DNA from: an uncultured Prevotella sp.
GTDB lineage: Bacteria > Bacteroidota > Bacteroidia > Bacteroidales > Bacteroidaceae
DNA length: 64,000 nucleotides
Assembly (NCBI GenBank): GCA_905234265.1
Contig: CAJOHJ010000010.1
Coordinates: forward strand, 27,527 to 91,526
Reading direction: 5' to 3'
The notes below the pieces were generated by a model. It made no database searches and was not told where the DNA came from. It was given only the letters and a program-made list of their open reading frames with translations. This document shows, in pieces, positions 40,276 through 49,332 of this stretch. The position numbers and the translations under genes were made by a program. Within the stretch, counting starts at the first letter, position 1. Each line of letters begins with the position of its first letter.

Positions 40276-43200
40276 TTAGTTGAAGAAATACTTAACGCCG
40301 ACAGATGCATACCAGCACTGTCCAAGGCTGTGGTAGGGCTTCCAGAGTTCGGTGTTGCCGTTGATGCTCTGCGGAGTAGAGAATGTTGCATAGCCGTCAG
40401 CATCCTGGCCCTCGTACTTAAGAATGCGAGAGTACTGCACGCCGCTCGAAGGCGTTGTGCTGAAGTCGAGGTTTGCAATCTTGCTGACGCCCCATGATGA
40501 GTTGAAGAAGTTAAGCACATTCTTCATGTCGAAACCTACCTGCAGCTTATGCTGTGTCTTACCGATGTTCAGTTTGAAGTCGTGCTTGTAGCTGAAGTCG
40601 ATGCGGTGAACCCACGGATTGTATGTGCTGTAGGCCTCTGCATACTCGCCCTGGCGGTCTTTCAAATAGGAGTTGTTGTGAACGAAGTCCATGAAGCGGT
40701 CACGGTCGTCGTCGCTCACGAAACGGAACTCGTTGTTGGCCACCTGCATGTCTGTAGGAATATAAATGAGGTCGTAGGTGAAGCCGTCGTTGTTCATATC
40801 GTTGGTAGTGAGGAACGAAGTGTTGTTGCCGCCGCGCCAGGTTTCATAGATCAGGCTGTAGTGGTTGCCCAGCTTGTCGTTGATGGTGGCAGAGGCAACG
40901 ATACGGTCGGGAGTGACGAACTGCGAGTTGTGCAGCTGTACGTGGTTCGGGCCTTCGATGCAGGGAATGTATGTGAATGCTGACGAAGCGTCACTGCCCG
41001 GCATGCCAGTGAGTTCCTTCGACACCGTGTGTGTGTAGGCTGCCATCAGGTTAATCCAGGGAGCCGGCTGGGCGTTAAGAGTAACGTTGAACGACCATCC
41101 ATAGCCCTTGCTGGTGTTGTCAAGCACATAAGCATTCGGCATATCCTTAGTGGCACCGTTGCCGTCAACATACTGGTACTTGTAATTCTGATAGAGAGGA
41201 CGGTTGTCGACACCGTTCAGACGTGCAAAGCCGCCAGCGTTGCGGATGCTCCAGTCAGAGATGCACACGGCATTGATGGTCTTGTTGAAGATTGCCTCTG
41301 CCGTGACAGTGAACGGGAACGATACGGGTATCTGATAGTCGATGGCTATCGACGATTTCCATACCTGCGGCATCTTAAAGTCAGGATTTACAGCGTTGAT
41401 GGCACTGCCGGCCTGGCCATCCTCAGGCAAGATGATAGCCGGACCCATTGCGGCAGGATTGCTGCGCACCACGCCGTTGGCGTCGGTAATGGTCTGCGGA
41501 ACAACGTTGCCGTTGGCATCGTGTGTCAGGACGTAGTCGCGGAGGGCATTTCCCGTAAGCAGCGGCATGTTGCTGCCGGCAAACTGTGTCATGTCCACCT
41601 TCTTGCCGCTGTTTTTGCCATTGCCGTTCCATGCACCCTTGTACTGCAACATGTTAGAGTTCGTCGGCATGTTGGTGAAGAACACCAGCGGCAGGCGTCC
41701 GGAGAAGAGGCCAGAGCCACCGCGCACCTTCAGCGACTTATTGCCGAAGACATCCCACGTAAAGCCGATACGCGGCGACAGGGTGAAGCGCGACTTCGGC
41801 CACGTTCCGGTGTCTATGTGGCGGCCGTTGTAGTCAAAGTCATAGATTGCCTGGTTTGTCATCAAGTCAGAATTGTTGAAGAACAAGCCGTCGATGCGCA
41901 AACCATAGGTAAGCTTCAGTTTGTCGTTGACATTCCATTCGTCCTGAGCATAGATGCCCAGCTTGTTGAACTGCACACGTGCGGCAGGCTCAGTCTCGCC
42001 AGCGTAGCCGTAGGTGAGAGCTACTACTTCCGGCGTGCTGTTGAACAGACGCTCAGCGTTAAGCACGCCGTTCACCCACATGTCGTCGGTAGCATTGAAG
42101 CGGTAGTAGCCGGTGCCGTTACGCATGTACATATTGTCGGCCATTTGGTACTCGTAGCTCACGCCGGCCATAATCTTGTGCGTGCCGCCGTAGTAGGTAA
42201 TGTCGTCCTTGACGTTCCAGATGGTGTTGTGTACGCCGTTGTTCCATGTGAACAGCTCATATCCCAGTCCGATGTAGTTGTTGTCGTCCTTGGTGATGTC
42301 GATGAACGGGAATTCTGACGAGTCAGAGCCACGCACGTCGTCGAGCTTTGAGTATGTTGCCAGCAGCTGGTTGGAGAATTTCTCCGACAGGCGGCTGTTC
42401 AGGTCGAATGAGAAAGAGTGCACAAGATTGTCGGTAGAGTACATCGAGTGTGCATAAGACATCGACGACTTCGACAGACGTGCGTCTGAGAGGCGCGGAC
42501 CGCCGTCCATAGACGTAGCATTGGGTCCTGTCCAGTTGCGGTTCTTAGTGTAGTTGTAGCGCAATGCCAGATGGTGGCGGTCGGTGATGTTCCAGTCGAT
42601 GCGTGCCAGCACCTTGACATTCTTCTTGTCTGCCGGGAAGCTGGAGAAGCTGCCAGTATCGTAGCCATAGCGGCTGCGGACATAGTCAGACACTGCCTGC
42701 AAGTCAGCAGCTGCCGTGCGCGACACATAGTTGTCGGGGTCGGCAGGGTTGTCTGCGTCGGAGGCACGCCAGCGGTTGACGACGGCAGGAATGTTCACCT
42801 GCTCGTAGTTGGCAAAGAAGAAGAGCTTGTTCTTGATGACAGGTCCGCCGAGGGTAAAGCCGTAGGTCGTTGTCTGGTCCTTTTCGCGCGCACCGGTTAT
42901 CTGCTCGCGGTCGACGGCGTCGCCCTGCATGTTTTCGTTCTGGTGGTAGATGTATGCCGTACCCTTGAAGGTGTTAGTACCCGACTTGGTGATGGCATTC
43001 ACGCCGCCGCCGATGAAATTCGTCTGTCGCACGTCGTAGGGTGATATGACAACCTGCAGTTCCTCAATGGCGTCGAGCGAAATAGGGTTGCCGCCGCCGG
43101 GGAGTCCTGCGTTGAGACCGAAGTTGTTGTTGAAGTTTGCACCGTCGACGGTGAAGTTTGCGTTACGTCCGTCAGAGCCGGCAAAGCTCATGCCGTTGCC

Positions 43201-43692
43201 ACCGTATGGTGACAGGCGCGTGACGTCGGTAATGCTGCGGCTGACGGTAGGCAGCTCGGTAATCATGCGGTTGTTGATGTTCGTCGACGCGCCAGTCTGC
43301 TCGGCCGAGAACTTCGACGCCTTGCCGCTGATGACCACTTCTGTCAGCTCGCTGGCGTTCTCTGAGAGCCATACCGGCAGGTCGTAGGTTTCGCCGAGCT
43401 GCAGGGTGATGCCCTTCAGCGTCTTCGTCTCATAGCCGATGTAGCTTACGGTGACCGTGTAGGGTCCGCCGGTACGCATACCCTGGATAGAGAAGCGTCC
43501 GTCAATGTTGGAAACTGCGTTGTAGCGCGTGCCTGACGGCTCGTGTACCACTTGGATGCTTGCACCTATGATCTCTTCCTTGGTGTCCTGCATGGTCACC
43601 TTGCCGGCAAGTGCCGACGTGGTGATTTGTGCCATTACGGAAGTCACCGACGTAAGGATAAGTGCTGTCAGTAATAATAGTTTTTTCTTCAT
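40276..43692 (-). CDS. Oar-like TonB-dependent outer membrane receptor
   Basis: An 1138-residue protein with a signal peptide (to SVMAQ). A carboxypeptidase-regulatory-like domain follows (LAGKVTMQDTKEEIIGASIQ to SYIGYETKTLKG), then a plug (SAEQTGASTNINNRMITELP, FTVDGANFNNNFGLNAGLPG, EELQVVISPYDVRQTNFIGG) and a C-terminal barrel ending VGVKYFFN. The SPYDVRQ(T)NFIGGGVNAITKSGTN segment is characteristic of the Oar branch of TonB receptors, not the SusC branch. The ligand is unknown; the partner is the lipoprotein immediately downstream. The gene starts 55 bp after the Na/Pi transporter stop on the same strand, with no clear promoter in the gap. Confidence 0.88.
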   Translation of the reverse strand: MKKKLLLLTALILTSVTSVMAQITTSALAGKVTMQDTKEEIIGASIQVVHEPSGTRYNAVSNIDGRFSIQGMRTGGPYTVTVSYIGYETKTLKGITLQLGETYDLPVWLSENASELTEVVISGKASKFSAEQTGASTNINNRMITELPTVSRSITDVTRLSPYGGNGMSFAGSDGRNANFTVDGANFNNNFGLNAGLPGGGNPISLDAIEELQVVISPYDVRQTNFIGGGVNAITKSGTNTFKGTAYIYHQNENMQGDAVDREQITGAREKDQTTTYGFTLGGPVIKNKLFFFANYEQVNIPAVVNRWRASDADNPADPDNYVSRTAAADLQAVSDYVRSRYGYDTGSFSSFPADKKNVKVLARIDWNITDRHHLALRYNYTKNRNWTGPNATSMDGGPRLSDARLSKSSMSYAHSMYSTDNLVHSFSFDLNSRLSEKFSNQLLATYSKLDDVRGSDSSEFPFIDITKDDNNYIGLGYELFTWNNGVHNTIWNVKDDITYYGGTHKIMAGVSYEYQMADNMYMRNGTGYYRFNATDDMWVNGVLNAERLFNSTPEVVALTYGYAGETEPAARVQFNKLGIYAQDEWNVNDKLKLTYGLRIDGLFFNNSDLMTNQAIYDFDYNGRHIDTGTWPKSRFTLSPRIGFTWDVFGNKSLKVRGGSGLFSGRLPLVFFTNMPTNSNMLQYKGAWNGNGKNSGKKVDMTQFAGSNMPLLTGNALRDYVLTHDANGNVVPQTITDANGVVRSNPAAMGPAIILPEDGQAGSAINAVNPDFKMPQVWKSSIAIDYQIPVSFPFTVTAEAIFNKTINAVCISDWSIRNAGGFARLNGVDNRPLYQNYKYQYVDGNGATKDMPNAYVLDNTSKGYGWSFNVTLNAQPAPWINLMAAYTHTVSKELTGMPGSDASSAFTYIPCIEGPNHVQLHNSQFVTPDRIVASATINDKLGNHYSLIYETWRGGNNTSFLTTNDMNNDGFTYDLIYIPTDMQVANNEFRFVSDDDRDRFMDFVHNNSYLKDRQGEYAEAYSTYNPWVHRIDFSYKHDFKLNIGKTQHKLQVGFDMKNVLNFFNSSWGVSKIANLDFSTTPSSGVQYSRILKYEGQDADGYATFSTPQSINGNTELWKPYHSLGQCWYASVGVKYFFN

Positions 43693-43747
43693 AAGAAAAT
43701 CTGAAAGTATTTTTTATTAATGTCTAAGCGTTTACGGTATTGTCTGT

Positions 43748-45496
43748 TCAGACGTCTTTCTGTCTTGTGCCCATGCGAGCCTCAACGACGTTGACGACGT
43801 AGTCGCCCAGCTTTTCGCATTCGTTGATGAGGTCCATGTATATGGTGCCTACGGCGTACGTGTACTTGTGATTGTTGACGTCGTTGATGTTCTGCGACTT
43901 CAGCTGGTTGCGATAGTTGTTTATCTCGTTCTCAATGTTGAACGTGCGGTTGATGTCGTAGGCCTCCTTGCGTCCTCCCATGAGCCGGTTCATCTGTGTG
44001 AGCGACTGGTCCGTAAGTCCCATCATCTGGTGGATGTGTTCGTACTGCTCGTCGTTGAAGTGGTCCTGCTTGCCGTTATACTTGCGCGAAATGGTGCGTG
44101 CCATGTTGTAGCAGGCGTCGCCGATGCTCTCCAGTTCGCTGATTTCGCGCAGCATGGCGCGTATCTTGCCCTTGGTGTCGTCGGAGAGGTGTGCGTTACT
44201 CACTGAGTCGAGATAGTTTGCAATCTCAAGCTCCATGTTGTCGCTGATGCTCTCATATTTCTCTATGCGCGTAAAGAGCTTGTTGAATTCTGAGGCATTG
44301 TTGTCCTTCTTGTCCGACGTACTCGACGAGAGGTTCAGCAGGTCGATAACCATTCCGAACATTCGCTGCATGCGCTCCGAGAACGACTGTATCTCCTTCT
44401 GTGCCTCCAGCACCGAAAGTTCCGGAGTCTTCATGAAGCCGGCAGTAATGAAGTGCAGGCGGAAGTCCTCTTCCTCGTCGACGCGCTTGGGCTTGATGAC
44501 CCAGCAGACGAATTTCTCTATCTGCGGCACAAACCAGATGAGTATTGACGTATTGGCAACGTTGAAGCACGTGTGGAATGCGGCCAGCACGAAGTTCAGC
44601 TTTGCAGCGTTTGCCAGGAATGCCGCCGTGCTGACGGCGTCCTTTGTCATTGTCACGTCATATCCCACCAGCGAGCAGACGCCGTCGATGAACGGGCGGA
44701 ACACCAGCAGCATCCACAGCACGCCGAAGACGTTGAAGAACATGTGTGCAAAGGCTGCACGGCGCGCCTGCGTGTTGGCAGAGAGCGCAGCAAGGTTGGA
44801 AGTCACGGTGGTGCCTATGTTCTCGCCCATGACGAGAGCTATGCCCTGGTATATTGGCAGCGCTCCGCTGGAGCAGAGAATCATGGTGATGGCCATGACG
44901 GCTGCCGACGACTGCACGCAGAACGTCAGCACTCCGCCCAGCACGAGGAAGATGATCGTGGTGAGGAAGGAGCCGGAATCGAACGATGCGAAGAAGTCGA
45001 GCAGAGCCTGGTTTTCGCCGAGGTGCATTTCCGTCCCCGTCATGCGCAGCGTTCCGAGGCCCAGCAGCAGGAACGACAGGCCGAAGAGGAAGTCGCCGAT
45101 GTAGCGGTATCTCTTCTGGTAGATGAGTATTATGCCAATGAAAAACGCCGGATATACTGCGCTCGTGATGTCGAATGACATGCCGGCAGACATAATCCAG
45201 GCGGTTAGCGTGGTGCCTATGTTTGCACCCATGATTACTGAGATTGCCTGTGCGAGCGTCAGCAGTCCGGCATTGACGAACGAGACGGTCATCACCGTGG
45301 TAGCTGTCGACGACTGCACGGATGCCGTCACCAGCATTCCCGTAAGCATTCCTGTAAAGCGGTTGGTGGTCATGGCGCCCAGCACGTGGCGCAGCTGAGG
45401 ACCAGCCATTTTCTGCAGTGCCTCACTCATCGACTTCATGCCGAACATGAGCAGTGCGAGCGAGCCTAACAGTTTGAAGAAAATCCAGATTGACAT
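43748..45496 (-). CDS. Na/Pi cotransporter family protein with PhoU-like tail
   Basis: A 582-residue inner-membrane protein. The two inverted NptA repeats are visible as GMLVTASVQSSTATTVMTVS and TFCVQSSAAVMAITMILCSS (QSS motifs), with VIMGANIGTTLTAWIM and LVMGENIGTTVTSNLA. The C-terminal ~220 residues form a PhoU-like helical domain (YESISDNMELEIANYLDSVS, EISELESIGDACYNMARTIS). The family imports phosphate with sodium; the tail probably regulates it. The ATG at 45496 is chosen because the in-frame ATG at 45520 overlaps the -7 box at 45518-45525. Confidence 0.9.
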   Translation of the reverse strand: MSIWIFFKLLGSLALLMFGMKSMSEALQKMAGPQLRHVLGAMTTNRFTGMLTGMLVTASVQSSTATTVMTVSFVNAGLLTLAQAISVIMGANIGTTLTAWIMSAGMSFDITSAVYPAFFIGIILIYQKRYRYIGDFLFGLSFLLLGLGTLRMTGTEMHLGENQALLDFFASFDSGSFLTTIIFLVLGGVLTFCVQSSAAVMAITMILCSSGALPIYQGIALVMGENIGTTVTSNLAALSANTQARRAAFAHMFFNVFGVLWMLLVFRPFIDGVCSLVGYDVTMTKDAVSTAAFLANAAKLNFVLAAFHTCFNVANTSILIWFVPQIEKFVCWVIKPKRVDEEEDFRLHFITAGFMKTPELSVLEAQKEIQSFSERMQRMFGMVIDLLNLSSSTSDKKDNNASEFNKLFTRIEKYESISDNMELEIANYLDSVSNAHLSDDTKGKIRAMLREISELESIGDACYNMARTISRKYNGKQDHFNDEQYEHIHQMMGLTDQSLTQMNRLMGGRKEAYDINRTFNIENEINNYRNQLKSQNINDVNNHKYTYAVGTIYMDLINECEKLGDYVVNVVEARMGTRQKDV

Positions 45497-45517
45497 TGGT
45501 ATAATGTTTACAAGTTG

Positions 45518-45548
45518 CAAAATTATTAATAATTTTTAAATTAGCAAA
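45518..45548 (-). promoter_or_regulatory. Promoter of the Na/Pi transporter, full consensus
   Basis: TTTG (45545-45548), 19-bp spacer, TAATTTTG (45518-45525) on the minus strand. It leaves a leader of only about 15 nt before the ATG at 45496. Confidence 0.8.
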
Positions 45549-45568
45549 GCGAAACGGAAAATATTTCT

Positions 45569-45576
45569 TACTTTTG
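45569..45576 (+). promoter_or_regulatory. -7 box for the nucleoside kinase gene, abutting the start codon
   Basis: TACTTTTG ends only 4 bp before the ATG at 45581, so transcription would begin at or next to the start codon. No TTTG is seen 19 bp upstream; the region overlaps the divergent Na/Pi promoter. Confidence 0.5.
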
Positions 45577-45580
45577 TGAT

Positions 45581-47251
45581 ATGGAACAACTGATAAGAAT
45601 TCGCTGTAAGAACAACGGGCAGTCGCTGGACGTCAAGACGGGCAGCACCCTTGAGGAGATTGCCGCCATGTTGTCGCTCGACATGGAGTTCGGGCCTATT
45701 AACGCGCGTGTAAATAATAAGGTGGAGGGCATGCACTACCGTGTCTACAACCCGAAAGACATAGAATTCCTCAGCCTGCACGACGGTTCTGCGCTGCGCG
45801 CCTACACGCGCACGGCCTTCTTCGTGCTTAACAAGGCTGCCCACGAGCTGTGGCCCGACTGCACCGTGGTTATCGACATTCCCGTGAGCAACGGCTATTA
45901 CGTCGACATCAGAGGGCTTGACGACAACAGGAAAATCACCCCCGACGACGTCCACGAGCTGCACCGCCGCATGGATGAAATCATCAGTGCCGCCATTCCC
46001 ATCCACCGCCATGAGACAACCACTGAGGAGGCCATCAGGATTTTCACTGAGAGCCGCTCTTTCTCGAAAGTCAGGCTGCTGGAGGGCAGCGGCTCGCTGT
46101 ATACCACCTACTACGACATCGACGGCTACATAGACTACTACTACGGCTCGCTGCTCACCAACACCGCCCAGCTGACGCTCTACGGTCTGGAGCCTTACTA
46201 CGACGGTCTGCTGCTGCGCGTGCCGTCGCGCGACGACCCCTCGCGCCTCGGGCAGTTCATCCGCCAGGACAAGATGTTCGAGATATTCAAGGAGCATCAC
46301 CAGTGGCAGGACATACTGGGCCTGCGCACCGTCGGCGACCTGAACGCTGCCATCAAGGCCGGCTACTCGCCAACTCTGATACAAATCAGCGAGGCCCTGC
46401 AGGAAAAGAAGATTGCCCAGATTGCCGACCGCATAGCATCGCGGCGCGACATCAAGATGGTGCTCATTGCAGGACCGTCGAGCAGCGGCAAGACCACCAC
46501 CTGCAAGAGGCTCTCCGTGCAGCTGGCCGTCAACGGCATCAGACCCGTCGGCATCTCGCTCGACGACTATTTCCTGGACCGCGAGCAGACGCCTCTCGAC
46601 GCCAGTGGCGACTACGACTTTGAGCATCTGCACGCCCTGAACATCCCGCTGCTGAACGATCAGATGAACGCACTCTTCCGGGGCGAGGAAATAGAGCTGC
46701 CGCGCTACAACTTCCAGAAGGGGAAGGGCGAGTGGAGCGGCAAGCGCCTGCAGCTGAAGGGTAACGAGGTGCTGGTGGTGGAGGGCATCCACGCGCTGAA
46801 CCCGGAGCTGACGGCACAGATTCCCGACAACCAGAAGTTCCGCATCTACGCCTCCGCACTGACAACCATCCTCTTAGACAACCACAACTACATCCCCACC
46901 ACCGACAACCGCCTGCTGCGACGCATCATCCGCGACTACAAATACCGCGGTGTCAGCGCACAGGAGACGATACGCCGGTGGCCGTCGGTGCGCCGCGGAG
47001 AGAACCGCTGGATTTTCCCGTTCCAGGAGAATGCCGACGCCATGTTCAATTCCGCCATGCTCTTCGAGCTGGCCGTCATCAAGCAGCGGGCCGAACCGCT
47101 ACTCGAGCAGGTGCCGGAGAACTGCGCGGAGCATGCCGAGGCATACAGGCTGCTGAAGTTCCTCAGATACATACGCCCCATTCCCGAAACGCAGATTCCG
47201 CCGACGTCACTGCTCAGGGAATTCGTGGGAGGCTCTTCGTTCGAGTATTGA
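45581..47251 (+). CDS. Nucleoside kinase with N-terminal TGS/ThrRS-like domains (uridine kinase-like)
   Basis: A 556-residue cytoplasmic protein with three parts: a TGS domain (IRIRCKNNGQSLDVKTGSTL), a threonyl-tRNA-synthetase second-additional-domain-like part (about 60-250), and a C-terminal P-loop kinase of the uridine kinase/PRK group: Walker A GPSSSGKTTT (298-307), GISLDDYFLDREQTPLDASG, DYDFEHLHAL, VVEGIHALNP. Fusions of this kind are widespread in Bacteroidetes and Firmicutes and annotated as nucleoside kinases; the substrate is unproven here. The TGS domain begins at once after the ATG, so no later start is plausible, which makes the abutting -7 box notable. Confidence 0.88.
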   Translation: MEQLIRIRCKNNGQSLDVKTGSTLEEIAAMLSLDMEFGPINARVNNKVEGMHYRVYNPKDIEFLSLHDGSALRAYTRTAFFVLNKAAHELWPDCTVVIDIPVSNGYYVDIRGLDDNRKITPDDVHELHRRMDEIISAAIPIHRHETTTEEAIRIFTESRSFSKVRLLEGSGSLYTTYYDIDGYIDYYYGSLLTNTAQLTLYGLEPYYDGLLLRVPSRDDPSRLGQFIRQDKMFEIFKEHHQWQDILGLRTVGDLNAAIKAGYSPTLIQISEALQEKKIAQIADRIASRRDIKMVLIAGPSSSGKTTTCKRLSVQLAVNGIRPVGISLDDYFLDREQTPLDASGDYDFEHLHALNIPLLNDQMNALFRGEEIELPRYNFQKGKGEWSGKRLQLKGNEVLVVEGIHALNPELTAQIPDNQKFRIYASALTTILLDNHNYIPTTDNRLLRRIIRDYKYRGVSAQETIRRWPSVRRGENRWIFPFQENADAMFNSAMLFELAVIKQRAEPLLEQVPENCAEHAEAYRLLKFLRYIRPIPETQIPPTSLLREFVGGSSFEY

Positions 47252-47331
47252 CAGCCACAGCCTGCGAAAAGAAAAATTCTGACAAAAACGGCTTTTAAGG
47301 CCACAAAAACCACCATTTTTCAGAAACCAGC

Positions 47332-47372
47332 GTCACTCGGCCGGAAAAATCCCAGTTTTTCAGCCGAGTGAC
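47332..47372 (+). terminator. Long hairpin after the nucleoside kinase gene
   Basis: Perfect 10-bp arms GTCACTCGGC / GCCGAGTGAC enclose an inner GAAAAA / TTTTTC stem. No long T-run follows on either side, so termination by this alone is uncertain. Confidence 0.55.
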
Positions 47373-47434
47373 TATCATGCTATATTTCAGGCATTTACAC
47401 ACAAAACAATTTTCTCATCCTGCATTTCAAAAAA

Positions 47435-47472
47435 TTATCTCTGCATGTTACGGAATTATCTCCGTAAGATAA
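47435..47472. repeat. 21-nt-register AGATAA array, locus 6 (short)
   Basis: TTATCT at 47435 and 47456 (21 nt apart) and AGATAA at 47467, 11 nt after the second TTATCT. Interiors contain the GTTACGGAA and CCGTA elements. It lies between the convergent nucleoside kinase gene and an unrecognised gene. Confidence 0.8.
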
Positions 47473-47693
47473 TTCTGCGAGTTGCATAGTTACGACCCCA
47501 AAAACAACAAAAAAAATCGGAACGGAACGGACAAAAGTCCCCCACCCTTGCACAAAACCCTCCCGTTTGTGCAATAAACTGAGTGTAATGCGTCGTAATT
47601 TTTTCGACAAACGACCAAAACCTTTCAACAGAACATTGCGCGGAAAAGTTTTTTGAGCCTGTTTTGCCGACACGAAATCTGGGTAAATAATTT
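47473..47693. other. Intergenic stretch with no recognisable gene
   Basis: Between repeat locus 6 and the next gene. A weak open frame continues leftward from the neighbouring gene's other frame, but it is low-complexity and unsupported. I see no promoter, RNA or conserved protein in it. Confidence 0.5.
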
Positions 47694-49154
47694 TTACATT
47701 TTGTGCAGAATATCCACATGGTCGTCCTTTTGTGCACAGACGGCATGCGCGGCAGAGTCGTACCAGATGCGGTCGTAGATGAAGCCAGTGGAGAAACACT
47801 CCCTCATGAGCGAATAGACAGCCCACTTGCCACATACGTTCTTGACACGCGCAAAGTGGCCGTAGACTTCAATCTTCTCATAGACAGGCTTCAGCAGGTG
47901 GAAACGGCTGTAAGCCACCAGTCCCACCTTGCCGCGACGGTATTCGGGCTGGAAGAACTCATTATAGTCAGGGGCGGAGCAATAATCTGCCACCAGCACG
48001 TCGGGAATGTCGGCAATCCTGAAGCCTGCAGGCTGGCAGCCGATGTTGGCAATCATCCAAACCTTCAAAGTGCGCGCCTTGGAATGCAGCGGAACACGCC
48101 GAAGCCCCTGCCCTGTGTATACATGCCGCCGAACCGCAAAGCGAGTATAGTTGAGTACATTAATGAAGCGCATGTCCGGGCATAGCGCCGAGAGATAACG
48201 CGCAAGGCCGTAGGTGATGCACAGGTTGACGCGGATTTTCCCCACCGTAAGGTAATTATAGTGGGCCACCAGCAGCAGATAGCGCGAGGGCGTCATGCGC
48301 TTCCACATCAGCGTGCTGCGCCTGATGTAATACATCTGCCCCTCCCTGAGAAAGGCGGCAGGCTTACCGTGAATCTTCGGCAGATGGCCGGCAATCTGCT
48401 CCTCTATCTGCCTATAGTTGCCGCCGGTGAACAGGGCTACGCGGACGCGCCAGTTGTCGTCCCACCGGGAAAGCTCAAAGCCTGCGGTGTTCCTACCGTT
48501 GAAGGCCAGCAGCAGCTGCAGGCAGAGGAGCCTGTCGCTGCACACCCTGGCACGTCTGATGCACCGGACAAAGCGGAAGCGGCTCCTGACCGCCGGAGGC
48601 TGCACGGCATGCCTGGCACCGGCAGTGGCAGAAGGGCGGAGGGAGCCGACTTGGACGAACTGTCCGACACGCAGAAGGAGCTGCTCACTGCTGAACTGCA
48701 CCATCAGGCTGACAATGCTGTCGTCCTGCACGGTGACAACCTTGCCGGCAACGGCATCGTCGAACAGCTGCGTGGCAATGAGCTGGCGCTGCACGCCGTC
48801 CCAGAGCAACGGCTTGAGGGCGGCGCGCCGGATGGTGGCGCTGAAATCGTCGAGCAAGGGAACGTAATGAAAGCTGAACTGGCGGCCAAGCAGGCGGAAA
48901 TAGGCAATACGGCCAACAGTGTCCCAGTAGATGTCGACACCGGCCATGGGATTATGCAGCAGCCACAGGAACATGCAGGCAGCCATTCCCTTTATGTAGC
49001 CGTAGGACGTCAGCTGACGGCCAGTGTCCTGCTTGACGGCGGCATTCAGCAGGTTTAGCGACACCACCATGCGATAGACCGACGCAATGTCGGCAGGAGG
49101 GAAACTGTTCTCCACCGTCCATGCGGCACGGACTATGTAGTCTTTGCTTATCAT
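47694..49154 (-). CDS. Unrecognised 486-residue protein
   Basis: I do not recognise this protein. It starts MISKDYIVRAAWTVENSFPP, has no signal peptide or clear membrane segment, and is rich in Arg, Tyr, Cys and aromatic residues. Regions that look structured are ASVYRMVVSLNLLNAAVKQD, FRLLGRQFSFHYVPLLDDFS, YIRRSTLMWKRMTPSRYLLL and KVGLVAYSRFHLLKPVYEKI. A middle stretch (about 180-240) is basic and Pro/Ala-rich, unlike the rest. The ATG at 49154 follows a TACTTTTG box at 49192-49199; the in-frame start at 49226 is upstream of that box. It is divergent from parA, separated only by promoters. Base composition resembles the neighbours, so recent transfer is not evident. Confidence 0.6.
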   Translation of the reverse strand: MISKDYIVRAAWTVENSFPPADIASVYRMVVSLNLLNAAVKQDTGRQLTSYGYIKGMAACMFLWLLHNPMAGVDIYWDTVGRIAYFRLLGRQFSFHYVPLLDDFSATIRRAALKPLLWDGVQRQLIATQLFDDAVAGKVVTVQDDSIVSLMVQFSSEQLLLRVGQFVQVGSLRPSATAGARHAVQPPAVRSRFRFVRCIRRARVCSDRLLCLQLLLAFNGRNTAGFELSRWDDNWRVRVALFTGGNYRQIEEQIAGHLPKIHGKPAAFLREGQMYYIRRSTLMWKRMTPSRYLLLVAHYNYLTVGKIRVNLCITYGLARYLSALCPDMRFINVLNYTRFAVRRHVYTGQGLRRVPLHSKARTLKVWMIANIGCQPAGFRIADIPDVLVADYCSAPDYNEFFQPEYRRGKVGLVAYSRFHLLKPVYEKIEVYGHFARVKNVCGKWAVYSLMRECFSTGFIYDRIWYDSAAHAVCAQKDDHVDILHKM

Positions 49155-49191
49155 TTTCACCCTATTGACTCCGCGCCGCGACATTGCAGGA

Positions 49192-49199
49192 CAAAAGTA
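49192..49199 (-). promoter_or_regulatory. -7 box for the unrecognised gene
   Basis: TACTTTTG followed by TC on the minus strand, 37 bp before the ATG at 49154. Confidence 0.5.
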
Positions 49200-49295
49200 A
49201 CACATATAAGACAACATTACCGCCACGTTTCACCTTTTTTAAAAGAGAAAACTAAAATTTTTCATTTTTAACAACAGCCTTTGGGCTTTTTTTCG

Positions 49296-49303
49296 TACCT
49301 TTG
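49296..49303 (+). promoter_or_regulatory. -7 box for the parA operon
   Basis: TACCTTTG followed by CA, 29 bp before the parA ATG at 49333. Confidence 0.6.
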
Positions 49304-49332
49304 CAGCCTATTATGTACGAACATCAAAGATT

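Noticed and set aside
47694..49154. Transposase or mobile element gene
   Set aside because: No DDE, HUH or recombinase motif, no terminal inverted repeats or target-site duplication were seen around it.
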